The position numbers and the translations under genes were made by a program. DNA of 64,000 nt from Verrucomicrobiota bacterium (GTDB lineage: Bacteria > Verrucomicrobiota > Verrucomicrobiia > CAIQCK01): the NCBI GenBank assembly GCA_016235595.1, contig JACRJX010000038.1, positions 1-64,000 on the forward strand, written 5' to 3'. Below the pieces are notes generated by a model. That model saw nothing but the letters and a program-made list of their open reading frames with translations. It had not been told where the DNA came from and ran no database searches. Positions 43,983 to 53,435 of this stretch are shown here, piece by piece. Each line of letters starts with the position of its first letter. The stretch's first letter is position 1.

Positions 43983-44174
43983 ATGGTTGTAATGGTTCCA
44001 AGGTTGCGGCACTGCCGCCGCATGTACAGGCGCGACTCAGAGGATGAACAAACGCTGTTCATGTGGCGCAGTTTCTCACAAGCTGCCTGCCGTTGCGACT
44101 CGCAAAACCCGTCGGAGAAGGGAGCCTTGTTTTCGCTGTCATGTCGGGTATTCTCCCGGCGTGGAGTGTGAACA

Positions 44175-45722
44175 ATGAGTGGAACCACTGATTTAGGCCC
44201 CAGCCGCGTGCTGGAAATCATCCGCCGTCTCTGTCTTCTTGTCGGCACGTTGGCGACTGTCTGGTGCATCGTGAAACCAACCGACGCGCTGTTCCGTGTG
44301 CGCAATGTGGATTTCGCGAAGCTTCAGAAGCAGGACTCCCGGCGAATGCGCTCGGACATCAAGATGATGAGCCGCCTCAGCGGCGCGACGATTGACCCGA
44401 ACGACCCGACCATCAACACCGCAGCGACGCTGTCGCCGGAACAGTATTTTGCCAAACAAACCAAGGGCCGGTTGATCGAGGTCTCCGGCAGCCAGTGGAC
44501 AGAGTTTTACAGCGGGGTTCAACAAACGTTGGCAGGGAAATCAAAGACGTTTATCCGTAACGTCCGGGTGGGCTCCGGTTCCTGGCTCCTGTATTTCCCG
44601 ACCGACGCGGCGCCGCTGAAGGAACTGACAGGGCGTCTCGGCGACACGAACGTATTCACCTACGTGGCCGTGCGCGACGGCGACGGCGTCAAATACATGG
44701 AGGTCCTTTACCAACGTCCGCAAAGCGCCTTGCATGACGCGCCGGGCTGGCTCCTCTACCCATTGCGCGGTCAGGCAGGCTGGTGGTTCATCATCGGGCT
44801 GCTGGTGTACGCTTCGATCCCCTGGTATCGCAAGAAGCCGGACGAGCTTCGCTACAGCACCGGACGCGCGATGGTCGGCCCCGACATACTTGGCATGGTC
44901 ATGTCTGTCTTCTTCCTGACGCTGCCCATCCTGGTCATCACGGGCAATGCGCGTGGCTCGGAACCACTGGATCTCTTTGGATTCCACTCCGGTTGGTGGC
45001 CCATAACGCTGGTGATGTGGTTGTTGGCGTGCAGCGGTCTCGCCACGATGATCGTGGCACTGTGGTATGCGACCTTCGTAATCGAACTGACGCCGACCAG
45101 CATCCGGCGCCGCACGTTGTTACGGAGCGAAGAATTCGCGTTCGCCGATATGGAGGCGGTCGAACCGGCCCGCTGGGCCTGGCCCACGTGGCTGCGGATC
45201 ACTGCAATACTCATCGGGTGCCTCAACTGGCGGCTGCTCGGTGCGGTGTTGATCGGGTCTTCTGAGGAAGCCTACGGCATCGCAATTCGTTTGAAGGACG
45301 GTCGCAAGTTGAAACTCTGGATGACACATCTGCCCGGTTTTGAGCGTATTTTCCACGCGCTGCGCAAGGCCGGCGTGCCGCTGGAACCGGAGTTGGCCAA
45401 GATGATTGACGAGAGTCTTGCGTCACTCGAACCGGCCGCAAAACCCGGTCGTGCCGGCAAGATCGCGGCGGGCATTTTGCTCGTGCTGGCCATTGGTGGC
45501 ACACTGGCGTGGCAGTTCTGGCCGGAGAAGACGCGCGTGGTGAAGCGCGAGTTGACCTACACCTACGAGGCGCTGGGGCAGCGTCGGCAGCTATTGAACG
45601 AGATGCAGGCGATCGCCAACCAGATGAAACAGGCCAGGGGTGTGGACTTCGACAAGCTGATGAAGCAGCACGACGTGTTGGAAAAGCGCTACGACGCCAT
45701 CCAGCCGACAGAAGAAGACTAA
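44175..45722 (+). CDS. Uncharacterised multi-spanning membrane protein
   Basis: 515 residues, not recognised. Membrane segments are predicted by eye near 15-35, 200-218, 240-262, 280-306, 345-365 and 437-457. An extracytoplasmic domain (about 40-195) lies between the first two; a cytoplasmic PH-like stretch (ELTPTSIRRRTLLRSEEFAFADMEAVE) follows the fourth, and a coiled coil (LGQRRQLLNEMQAIANQMK) ends the protein. ATG 44175 is 192 bases from the mannonate dehydratase start on the other strand. No clear operon partner; MarC converges from the right. Confidence 0.75.
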   Translation: MSGTTDLGPSRVLEIIRRLCLLVGTLATVWCIVKPTDALFRVRNVDFAKLQKQDSRRMRSDIKMMSRLSGATIDPNDPTINTAATLSPEQYFAKQTKGRLIEVSGSQWTEFYSGVQQTLAGKSKTFIRNVRVGSGSWLLYFPTDAAPLKELTGRLGDTNVFTYVAVRDGDGVKYMEVLYQRPQSALHDAPGWLLYPLRGQAGWWFIIGLLVYASIPWYRKKPDELRYSTGRAMVGPDILGMVMSVFFLTLPILVITGNARGSEPLDLFGFHSGWWPITLVMWLLACSGLATMIVALWYATFVIELTPTSIRRRTLLRSEEFAFADMEAVEPARWAWPTWLRITAILIGCLNWRLLGAVLIGSSEEAYGIAIRLKDGRKLKLWMTHLPGFERIFHALRKAGVPLEPELAKMIDESLASLEPAAKPGRAGKIAAGILLVLAIGGTLAWQFWPEKTRVVKRELTYTYEALGQRRQLLNEMQAIANQMKQARGVDFDKLMKQHDVLEKRYDAIQPTEED

Positions 45723-45798
45723 CGCGACAGAGTCCGCATTCGTTTTCGCAGAGGCGAGCGCCGTTCTTTCCGAGGCAGTCTCCCCCAACAAACCTCGT

Positions 45799-46410
45799 TC
45801 ATTTCATCATCCGCAAATGCCACCAATCCGTGATGCCGTCGAACACCATCTGTATCGAAATGGCAGCCACGATCAGGCCGGTAATGCGAATGAGCGCGCC
45901 CATCAACTGGTAACGAATCATCCAGTTGCTCATCCATCGGTAGAGCGACATGACGACATAGTTGATCAGAATCGCCAGAGTGATGCACGTCGCGGTGACT
46001 GCAAAACCATGTTCCGTATTCAGCGAGATCGCGGCGGTGATGGTGGCCGGGCCTGCGATCATCGGCGAAGCCAAAGGCACCAGCGAAATGTCCTCGTGCT
46101 TTTGTTTCTCGTCGATTTCGAAAAACACGCCCTTGGTCAGCGCGTTGTAGCCCACGAAAAAGAGAATGATTCCCGCGGCCGTTTTGAGCGAATGCATCTC
46201 AATCTGGAAGACCTTCGACAGGATGAGGTTTCCGCCGATGCCGAGGATCAGGAGAATGGCCCAGGCGAAAACCGTGGATTTGAGGATCAATTTTCGCATG
46301 GCACTCTGCGGAAACTGATCGGACAACACGGACAGGATGAAGATCTTGCTGATGGGATTGATCAGCACGAGCAGGTAAAGCGTATATTGAGTCAGGAGGG
46401 CCAGGCGCAT
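45799..46410 (-). CDS. MarC family integral membrane protein
   Basis: 203 residues, six hydrophobic segments, as in the MarC (UPF0056) family. Typical blocks: LVLINPISKIFIL near the N-terminus, and PLASPMIAGPATITAAI in the middle, resembling the family's conserved P-A-x-x-G-P motif. MarC was once tied to multiple antibiotic resistance, but its true function is unknown. It stands alone between the orphan membrane protein (convergent) and tRNA-Gln. Confidence 0.9.
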   Translation of the reverse strand: MRLALLTQYTLYLLVLINPISKIFILSVLSDQFPQSAMRKLILKSTVFAWAILLILGIGGNLILSKVFQIEMHSLKTAAGIILFFVGYNALTKGVFFEIDEKQKHEDISLVPLASPMIAGPATITAAISLNTEHGFAVTATCITLAILINYVVMSLYRWMSNWMIRYQLMGALIRITGLIVAAISIQMVFDGITDWWHLRMMK

Positions 46411-46570
46411 GGTTCGGTATTGTCCGCAAGAAGTTTAGTGTATTCGGCTCGGTGGAAACAAGCAGGTTAACTGGCAGAAATCGCGAGGCCACGGCACTGA
46501 TTCTGATGGGCACAGAGATGAGCCGTGATCTGTGGTCAAAATCAAAACCATTGAATTTCCCCAAAAAAGA

Positions 46571-46644
46571 TGGCTGCCGGACTAGGATTCGAACCTAGAC
46601 AGGCAGATCCAGAGTCTGCCGTGCTACCATTACACCATCCGGCA
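46571..46644 (-). tRNA. tRNA-Gln (CTG)
   Basis: Cloverleaf on the minus strand: acceptor TGCCGGA/TCCGGCA, D-arm with GGTAGCAC, anticodon stem GCAGA/TCTGC with loop CTCTGGA (anticodon CTG), T-arm with GGTTCGAATCC, discriminator G, and CCA encoded at 46573-46571. The weak first pair and T start are characteristic of tRNA-Gln. Confidence 0.95.
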
Positions 46645-46896
46645 ACGTTGCGGCGTGATTATTCCCGCCGCTGAAGCGCGCTGAAACTAACGAATGGACC
46701 AGGGTTTGTCAAAATGGAAACGGGTGGAAAGCGCAGAAGAGGAAAGAACCACCGGATCGCTGCGCTGGCTGCGTCGCTTAAATCGAGGGTTGCATCAGCA
46801 TCCAACAGTGGCAAAATAGCCGTAGAAGGCCGGGTTGGAACCGCAAACGGTTGTTGTCTTGTCCGAAACGGTATGGCTGTTGGAAAGGAGTGACTC

Positions 46897-48216
46897 ATGC
46901 ACACGATTTCACGTTCTCTTACTTTCAAAACATTCTTTTCGCCCACACTTGCCGCTTTGGCAGTGTGTGCCGTTGCGCTCACGGCCTGCAAAGCCGCGCC
47001 CGAGCATGCGGCGGTCGATTTCAACCCCGACCAGGTCGAGGCGAGAAACGTCCAGGGCCAGTGGGTGGTCGCCGCCGGCAGTCTGTTGCTGGGGAACTTC
47101 GGCGACAGTGAAACCGACGCGCGCGACGCGGTGCGTGTGATCAAGCACTACCGCTTCGACAAACACTGCGTCTTTGGCACGCCGCAACCCGCGATGGAAT
47201 ACTGGCTTGTCAACGGTCAGGCGCCCGCTGGCCCCATCGAGGGTGAGGACGCCATTCCGTTCAATCCCCCCAACACCACCGTCAAACAAATCAACGGCTC
47301 GTGGAAGATCGTGGACGGTGACCACTGGATGCTGGATTTCGGCAATGATGAGAACATGGCCCGCGTGGCGCTGGAAACCATCCGCAAACTCGGTTTCGAG
47401 TTCATGTGCTTCGTCGGCAAGCCAGCGCGAAAGATGTGCTACTTCCGCACCGGCGGAGCAGCACCGAAGCCGCCGCCACCGCCCGCTCCCGTCGGCATGG
47501 CGCGGCTGAAGGTCACCGTCGTTGAAGGCGCGGGCCGGCCAGCCCAGATGCCCGTCATCACAGTGCGACACGCGCAGGATCCCGCTGTCCAGCCAAGCGT
47601 GCTCGCCGAGAATCCCGGCCGGTTTGAGCTACCACCCGGCCCCTACAACGTCACCGCACGCGTCGGCGCGGGTCCCGAGACAGCGCCCAGACCCGTTGTC
47701 ATCGAAGCGGGCAAAATCACCGAGTTGCTCATCAACACCGGTACTGGCACGTTGGAACTGATGCTGACCGCCGGCGGCCGGCCGTTGGCGCGCGTGCCGC
47801 TGATTCATCTCAAAGCTGGTTCGCAGTTGGTCAGTTCGGTCACGGAATTGCCCGCGAAGTTCCAAGCGCCGGAAGGAAGCTACTCCGTCGAAGTGCAGCT
47901 TCCAACCACGCAGAACTACGTCATTCCCAGTCTCGCGATTCGCGCAGGAGAAACCACGCGCCAGACCGTGGAAGTGCCGTGCGCCGTGCTGACGGTGGTG
48001 GTCAATGTTCCACCCTACCAGCCCGGCAGCGGCAGGTTCCCGCGCATTGAGCTTCAGCGAAACGGCAGGTTCGTCACGGCGCTGGTGGACAACCCCGCGC
48101 GCTTCCAAATCCTCGCCGGCACCTACACCATCACCGCGCGCGGCGACCAAACGGAGTTCGGCTCGCGTGAGATCACCCTCCGGCCCGGTGAGGACCCAAC
48201 CGTGGACTTCAGATGA
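46897..48216 (+). CDS. Lipoprotein with duplicated N-terminal module
   Basis: 439 residues, ATG after AAGGAG. The lipobox LTAC (C31) predicts lipid anchoring. Two ungapped copies of a 53-residue module lie at about 52-104 and 132-184 (offset 80): both have G-x-W near the start, a central N/D-F-G-(D/N)-(S/D)-E motif, conserved Cys (C91, C171) and an aromatic end. The remaining part is a series of Ig-like or PEGA/carboxypeptidase-regulatory-like beta domains (ITVRHAQDP..., LNTGTGTLEL). No family recognised. The next gene overlaps by 4 bases (ATGA), so the two are coupled. Confidence 0.8.
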   Translation: MHTISRSLTFKTFFSPTLAALAVCAVALTACKAAPEHAAVDFNPDQVEARNVQGQWVVAAGSLLLGNFGDSETDARDAVRVIKHYRFDKHCVFGTPQPAMEYWLVNGQAPAGPIEGEDAIPFNPPNTTVKQINGSWKIVDGDHWMLDFGNDENMARVALETIRKLGFEFMCFVGKPARKMCYFRTGGAAPKPPPPPAPVGMARLKVTVVEGAGRPAQMPVITVRHAQDPAVQPSVLAENPGRFELPPGPYNVTARVGAGPETAPRPVVIEAGKITELLINTGTGTLELMLTAGGRPLARVPLIHLKAGSQLVSSVTELPAKFQAPEGSYSVEVQLPTTQNYVIPSLAIRAGETTRQTVEVPCAVLTVVVNVPPYQPGSGRFPRIELQRNGRFVTALVDNPARFQILAGTYTITARGDQTEFGSREITLRPGEDPTVDFR

Positions 48217-48875
48217 AACTCATTTTCAGTTCGCTCACCGGCTTTTCGTTTCTGCTCGCGTCGTTCTGCGCGGCGGACGAGGTGTTGTTCCAAGACGACT
48301 TCGCCGGCAAGCTCGGCGACGGCTGGAGTTGGGTGCGCGAGGAGAAGCCGGGCTGGCGCATCGCGGACAAGAAGCTCGAGATCCGCGTGCTGCCGGGCAA
48401 CCTCTGGGGTCGCGCCAATAATGTGAAGAACGTGCTCGTCCGACAGGCTCCTGACACGTCGCAAGGCGAGGTGGAGGTTTCCGTCAACATCGCCAACCGT
48501 CCCACGCACCAATACGAGCAGGCCAACCTCGCGTGGTATTACGACGACAGCCACATGGTGAAGCTCGGGCTGGAACTGGTCAACGGAGAGGTCTGCATCG
48601 TCATGGGCCGCGAAGAGGCCGACAAGACGCGCACGCTGGCGAAGATTCCCATCGCGGCGACGGCGGTGCGCGTGCGTCTCCGGGTGGCAGGCAACCAAAT
48701 CCGCGGCCAGTATCGTGTCACGGGAACGGATGCATGGCTCGATGCCGGAGCGGGCGACCTGCCCGCGCCGCCGAACGGTCAGGCGAAGATCAGCCTCCAT
48801 TGCTATCAAGGGCCGCCCGACGCCGAGCACTGGCCGCGCTTCAGCGAATTCCGCGTGCTGCGCATCCGCAAATAA
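48213..48875 (+). CDS. Secreted concanavalin-like (LamG/DUF1349-type) domain protein
   Basis: 220 residues. Signal peptide (MKLIFSSLTGFSFLLASFCAA), then one jelly-roll domain beginning LFQDDFAGKLGDGWSW and including YEQANLAWYYDDSHMVKLGLEL, a form found in beta-xylosidase C-terminal (GH43-C2/DUF1349) and DUF1080-like sugar-binding domains. Alone it is probably a glycan-binding protein, not an enzyme. Its ATG overlaps the lipoprotein stop by 4 bases; the next gene starts 37 bases later. Confidence 0.75.
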   Translation: MKLIFSSLTGFSFLLASFCAADEVLFQDDFAGKLGDGWSWVREEKPGWRIADKKLEIRVLPGNLWGRANNVKNVLVRQAPDTSQGEVEVSVNIANRPTHQYEQANLAWYYDDSHMVKLGLELVNGEVCIVMGREEADKTRTLAKIPIAATAVRVRLRVAGNQIRGQYRVTGTDAWLDAGAGDLPAPPNGQAKISLHCYQGPPDAEHWPRFSEFRVLRIRK

Positions 48876-48912
48876 GCTTCACGTCGTGAAGCACCGTCTG
48901 CATCATTCTGCC

Positions 48913-51561
48913 ATGAAGAACAGTCTTTCCCTTCTCCTGCTGCCGTTTCTGATCACACGGATTGTCGCCAGCGAAATCGCCGTCGTCCGTGAGGAGGCGC
49001 GCATCCCGCTCGGCCAGACGCGGTCGTTTGAGTTCGGCACGTTGCCGCAGAAGGACACGACCGTGTTGCTCGATGTATCGTCGCGGCTCGACGCCAGGGG
49101 TTTCGGAGGGTCGTCGTATTTCATCAAGCTCACGCTGAACGGCCGCGTCGTGAACGCCGCCAAGACACGCGCGGTCAGCCGGCTCGTGAACAAGCCGGTC
49201 GTCTCTCCCGTCGGGGCGAATTTGCCGTACTCCTGGTTTGGGAGTGGTTCGTGGCGCGCCCTCTACGCGCCGGATTTTGAAGGGGCGCTGAAGCAGAAGT
49301 TCTACGTGGGCAATCCTTATCAGCTTGTGCTGGACGTGACCGATCTGACCAACCCGATGTCGGAAAACCGGCTGGAGATTACCAACATGGCCAACGGCTC
49401 GCAGGCGACCGCCGCGCACACGAAGGGCGATCTCGTCATCAAGAGCCTGGTCATTCGCACAAGGCCCGGCGCCAGCCCAACGATGGTGGAAGACTCAGCC
49501 GACCGGGATGCAATCAATCGCGGCTCGCCGGGCGCCGGACCGGTGGCATACAAGGGCCGGCTGTTGCCCGGCGGTGGATTTGTGATCAGCGCCGGCGAGC
49601 AGCGGTTCGAGTTTGCGACAGCGATTTCGTATCCGAACGCGGGGTTGAATCGTCTCGTGGCGGCAGTGAAACCTGACGGGACGGGCCAGACAGAGTGGAC
49701 GGTGCGCGCCGGCGGCAACCGCGCTGTCGCCGAAGGCTCAGACTATCGGTTGCGTCGCACGGTGCGGTTCATGCCGCGCCGCGTCGAGGTCGCCGATGAA
49801 ATCACCAATCTCCATCGCGACCGGAAACTCGGTCTCCTCGTCAGGCACGAGGTTTCGCTCAAGGGCAAGGCCGCCAGCGTCCGGCTCGCAGGCAATCCCG
49901 ACCCCGCCCTCAACGAGTATCACTCCAACGGCAACCCCAGCGTCTATGTCGCGCTGCCGAAGCCGGGCCTCGGCCTCGGCATGATCGTCGAGGACGATGT
50001 GTTCCGCAACCAGGTGACGTTGTTCTACGACACCGATGCCGCCGTCGCCGGACTGCGGACCGAGATGCTCTGTCTGCCTGCGGGCGGCTCTTACACGCTG
50101 CGCTGGTCGGTTTATCCCGTCGCGTCAGCCGACTACTTTGACTTCATCAACTTGGTGCGCGCCGATTGGGGCGCAAACTACGCCGTCGAGGGACCGTGGA
50201 CGTTTTTCAGCCCAGACACGATCCTGGCGACGCCGGTGGAGGAAATCCGGCGGCAATTCCAACGGCTCGGCATTCGTTACGCGTGCTATTGCGGTGGTTG
50301 GGTGGACCCAAAACACGACCGCAAGAAGATCGGCTTCGGCACGGGCGTGATGGACTCTTACTGGGCCGACTTCCGTCGCCGGCTGCGCGAAGCCGCCGCG
50401 AGAATTCGCGAGGCGTCGCCGGGCTGCAAAGTGCTCGTCTACTATGATTCGCAGCGCGACACCTCCGACGGCGGCCACGAGCGATTCCGCGACAGTTGGC
50501 TGACCGATGCGAAGGGCCGGCCACTCTCGACGGAATGGAGTGGCATTTACAGCCTGACGTGGAGCGTCGTCGCCACGCCGGGCAATAGCTTCGGCCGCGC
50601 GATGCTCGACGTCGCCGACCGTTACCTCGACGAGATCAAAGCTGACGGCCTCTACTGGGACGAGATGGAGGCCACCGGCTACGGCGCGCCGCTCATCACG
50701 CACAGTATCCCCGACGGCCATTCGTGCGTCCTCGACAAGAAGAACTTCACGATTGACCACGAGATTGGTGTGACGACGCTGCTCGGCGAGGGCCATCGGA
50801 TGGCGGTGATTGACCGCGTTCGCGCCAAGGGCGGCACGCTGATGGGCAACGGGCCGTGCGCGACGCGGAAGTTGCTGGCGAAGAAACCCCAGCGCATGGT
50901 CGAGATCCAGCACAACGACTCGTGGGCTTACGAAGGCAACCTCGACTCGCCGCTCGGTTACGCCAGCAGCCGGATGGATTTCGGCAACTGGGTCCGCGCG
51001 CTGAAGATGGCCACGCTGCTCGTCGGCACGCGCTACAACTACGAACACGAAATCTCGCCTTACGTTTTCCCGTTCACACCGATCGAACTGCACGCCGGCT
51101 ACCTGCTGGGCCGGGAGCGAATCATCGCCACACACTCCGGCAACTACGGCTGGCCCGGCGAGCGCTGTCTGGTGCAGGTCCGGCACTTCAACAAGGAGGG
51201 CAGGCTCACCGGCAAGGATTTTGCGACAACGGTCAGTCGGGAATCGCGCACGGCGGTCGAATTGGCAGAAGGAGAAGCCGTCGTGTTGGAGCGTCTCCCC
51301 ATCTTTGTGAAGCCAAAGTCAGGCGCAGCGGAAATCAGCGCCGTGCGCTGCGACGCGGACACCCTCGCATGGACGCTGAAAGCGCCCGGCGGCGCAACCT
51401 TGCGCGTGAGCAACGGTGCGATGAAGATCGCTCCGCGCCAGCGTTTCGCTGTCACGACAGGTGGAGCCACGCGCGAGATCACCGCCCGCAGTGACGCGAC
51501 GTTGAGCTTCGATGCCTCAGGCCCGGAACCGGTTCAAATCCTCGTTCGTCCGCTGCTATAG
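48913..51561 (+). CDS. Large secreted glycoside hydrolase-like protein
   Basis: 882 residues from ATG 48913 (signal peptide MKNSLSLLLLPFLITRIVA). An N-terminal beta-sandwich (about 20-410) precedes a TIM-barrel-like region (about 430-760) with YACYCGGWVDPKH, GCKVLVYYDSQRD and DGLYWDEMEATGYG; the acids of YWDEME are good catalytic candidates. The C-terminus returns to beta strands (about 770-882). The shape recalls GH families built for large glycans, but no family is identified. Third gene of a rightward set with the lipoprotein and the jelly-roll protein. Confidence 0.7.
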   Translation: MKNSLSLLLLPFLITRIVASEIAVVREEARIPLGQTRSFEFGTLPQKDTTVLLDVSSRLDARGFGGSSYFIKLTLNGRVVNAAKTRAVSRLVNKPVVSPVGANLPYSWFGSGSWRALYAPDFEGALKQKFYVGNPYQLVLDVTDLTNPMSENRLEITNMANGSQATAAHTKGDLVIKSLVIRTRPGASPTMVEDSADRDAINRGSPGAGPVAYKGRLLPGGGFVISAGEQRFEFATAISYPNAGLNRLVAAVKPDGTGQTEWTVRAGGNRAVAEGSDYRLRRTVRFMPRRVEVADEITNLHRDRKLGLLVRHEVSLKGKAASVRLAGNPDPALNEYHSNGNPSVYVALPKPGLGLGMIVEDDVFRNQVTLFYDTDAAVAGLRTEMLCLPAGGSYTLRWSVYPVASADYFDFINLVRADWGANYAVEGPWTFFSPDTILATPVEEIRRQFQRLGIRYACYCGGWVDPKHDRKKIGFGTGVMDSYWADFRRRLREAAARIREASPGCKVLVYYDSQRDTSDGGHERFRDSWLTDAKGRPLSTEWSGIYSLTWSVVATPGNSFGRAMLDVADRYLDEIKADGLYWDEMEATGYGAPLITHSIPDGHSCVLDKKNFTIDHEIGVTTLLGEGHRMAVIDRVRAKGGTLMGNGPCATRKLLAKKPQRMVEIQHNDSWAYEGNLDSPLGYASSRMDFGNWVRALKMATLLVGTRYNYEHEISPYVFPFTPIELHAGYLLGRERIIATHSGNYGWPGERCLVQVRHFNKEGRLTGKDFATTVSRESRTAVELAEGEAVVLERLPIFVKPKSGAAEISAVRCDADTLAWTLKAPGGATLRVSNGAMKIAPRQRFAVTTGGATREITARSDATLSFDASGPEPVQILVRPLL

Positions 51562-51693
51562 GGCGTTTTACCCGTTTTTCTTCACCGGCGGCCTGGAGGA
51601 CTGAAGAATAGGCTTGATTATCGGTGGCGATTAGGACTTATTTGCCAGTTCGTGACCGACCTTGGAATCAGTCAGTGACGGAGAAAACAACGT

Positions 51694-51942
51694 TTGAAGA
51701 GCCAATATTTGGAAGTAGCGCTGCAGCAAGTTCCTAACCGGCATATCTTGATCAACATCGTCTCGAAACGAGTGCGACAGTTGATCGAGGGGTTTCGGCC
51801 GTTGACAACGACCGAAGGCAACCTCTCGCACATGGACATCGCGTTGAAGGAGATTTCCGAAGGGAAAATCGCCTTCAAGCTGCCGGATCAGAAGGAACTG
51901 GCGGAGGAGCGAGCCCGCAAGCGCAAGAAGCGATCGTTGTAG
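51694..51942 (+). CDS. rpoZ: RNA polymerase omega subunit
   Basis: 82 residues with a TTG start, GGAG 9 bases upstream. VPNRHILINIVSKRVRQLIEG and MDIALKEISEGKI match the omega fold (first helix pair and the ALKEI-EGK motif); a basic tail RARKRKKR ends it. Omega aids assembly of the beta-prime subunit. Short PVC-type form. It lies 107 bases before the HtrA-like gene on the same strand. Confidence 0.8.
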   Translation: MKSQYLEVALQQVPNRHILINIVSKRVRQLIEGFRPLTTTEGNLSHMDIALKEISEGKIAFKLPDQKELAEERARKRKKRSL

Positions 51943-52049
51943 TCGCGTCGGCGTGGGGTTTCTTTCCGGCCTTTGCCAACGGCAGGCTCGGAGCATCAGC
52001 CTCGATTTTGTTTCAACGTGTGCGACCGTCGGAAGGTCTAACGAGCGCA

Positions 52050-53405
52050 ATGCGAAGTCTCTTGGTTTTTTTTGGAGTGTTTGTTCTTTGCCAGACCTTG
52101 GCTGGCGCGGCACAGCCACCGGCCCCCGGTTCGGCGCGGCGTGACGCGACAGTGCAGGCCATCGAAAAGGCGTATCGCACGGTCGTCAACATCTCCACCG
52201 AGCGCATCGTCACTCGAGGCTACCGTGATCCGTTTGAGGACATGCTTTACGAATTCTACGGATACCGGCGACCGCAGCGCGCCTACACCAGTTACAGCCT
52301 CGGTTCCGGCGTCATCGTCGAAAGCGGCGGCTATATCGTGACCAACCAGCACGTCGTGGAGCGCGCCTCAAAGATCACGGTCACGCTCACCGACGGCTCC
52401 AAGCACGAGGCGCGCTACATCAACGGCAGCGCCAAGCACGATCTGGCGGTGTTGAAGATCGAGCCGAAGCAGCCGCTGCAGGCCATCGAGCTGGCGGCCA
52501 ATGACGATCTGATGCTGGGCGAGACGGTCATCGCGCTGGGCGACCCGTACGGTTTGGAGAATACGATTTCGCGCGGTGTGCTCAGCGCCAAGAACCGCAA
52601 GGCAACGTGGGAAGGTGAGATAGTTTTTGAAGACATGTTGCAGACCGATGCGGCGATCAATCCGGGCAACTCCGGCGGCGCATTGATCAATCTTGACGGT
52701 CATCTCATCGGCATCAACACGGCGATGATGGCTGAGGCGCAGAGCATCGGGTTCGCGATTCCGGTCAAGCGCGTGCGGCAGATTCTCAGCGACTTGCTCC
52801 GGCCGGAAAAGAGCAAGGGCATCTGGTTTGGCGCACACGTGGCGTCCCAAGGAGACCGCCTGACGGTGGCTACAGTGCAGAAGGGCAGCCCGGCTGAGCG
52901 GGCGGGGTTGCGGACCGGCGACCAGATCACGTTTTTGGACGGCGAACCGGTGCGTGATGTGGTGGATTTTGACAGCCGTTTGTTGCGCAAAACCGCCGGG
53001 CAGGACGTGAGCCTGACGCTCCATCGCGACGGCAAGAGTTTGCAGATAACCGTGGCGCTGACGACGGTGCCCAAAGTGTCCGGCTTCGAGCTGGCGTGGA
53101 GCAAGCTGGGCGTGCGGCTACAGCCGCTGACGGCGGAGATTGCGCAGGCGCTGGGCGCGGCCGCAAGCCGCGGCATGATTGTGACGGATGTTGAACGCAA
53201 CGGGCCGGCGTGGCAGGCTGGCGTTCGACGCGGCTTGGTGGTAGCGCGGATCGGAGGACTGGATGTGAGCCAGGAGAGCGACGTGGCTGCCGCGCTGGGC
53301 GAAGTTGCGCCGGATGATTCGGTGACGATGATGGTTTATACCAGCGTGCGCCGCGGACCGTTTGTGGTGCAGAATGTGGATAGTGTGCGAGTGAAGGCAA
53401 AGTGA
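52050..53405 (+). CDS. HtrA/DegP-like periplasmic serine protease
   Basis: 451 residues from ATG 52050. Signal peptide (MRSLLVFFGVFVLCQTLAGA), a trypsin-like domain with catalytic triad H101 (TNQHVV), D131 (HDLAVLK) and S208 (GNSGG), then two PDZ domains (about 265-350 and 360-445). Degrades or refolds misfolded envelope proteins. An upstream TTG frame adds 14 residues without merit. It is 30 bases before the ABC ATPase gene, which may share its transcript. Confidence 0.92.
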   Translation: MRSLLVFFGVFVLCQTLAGAAQPPAPGSARRDATVQAIEKAYRTVVNISTERIVTRGYRDPFEDMLYEFYGYRRPQRAYTSYSLGSGVIVESGGYIVTNQHVVERASKITVTLTDGSKHEARYINGSAKHDLAVLKIEPKQPLQAIELAANDDLMLGETVIALGDPYGLENTISRGVLSAKNRKATWEGEIVFEDMLQTDAAINPGNSGGALINLDGHLIGINTAMMAEAQSIGFAIPVKRVRQILSDLLRPEKSKGIWFGAHVASQGDRLTVATVQKGSPAERAGLRTGDQITFLDGEPVRDVVDFDSRLLRKTAGQDVSLTLHRDGKSLQITVALTTVPKVSGFELAWSKLGVRLQPLTAEIAQALGAAASRGMIVTDVERNGPAWQAGVRRGLVVARIGGLDVSQESDVAAALGEVAPDDSVTMMVYTSVRRGPFVVQNVDSVRVKAK

Positions 53406-53435
53406 GACGCAAGACGCAATACGAGACAACGAACC

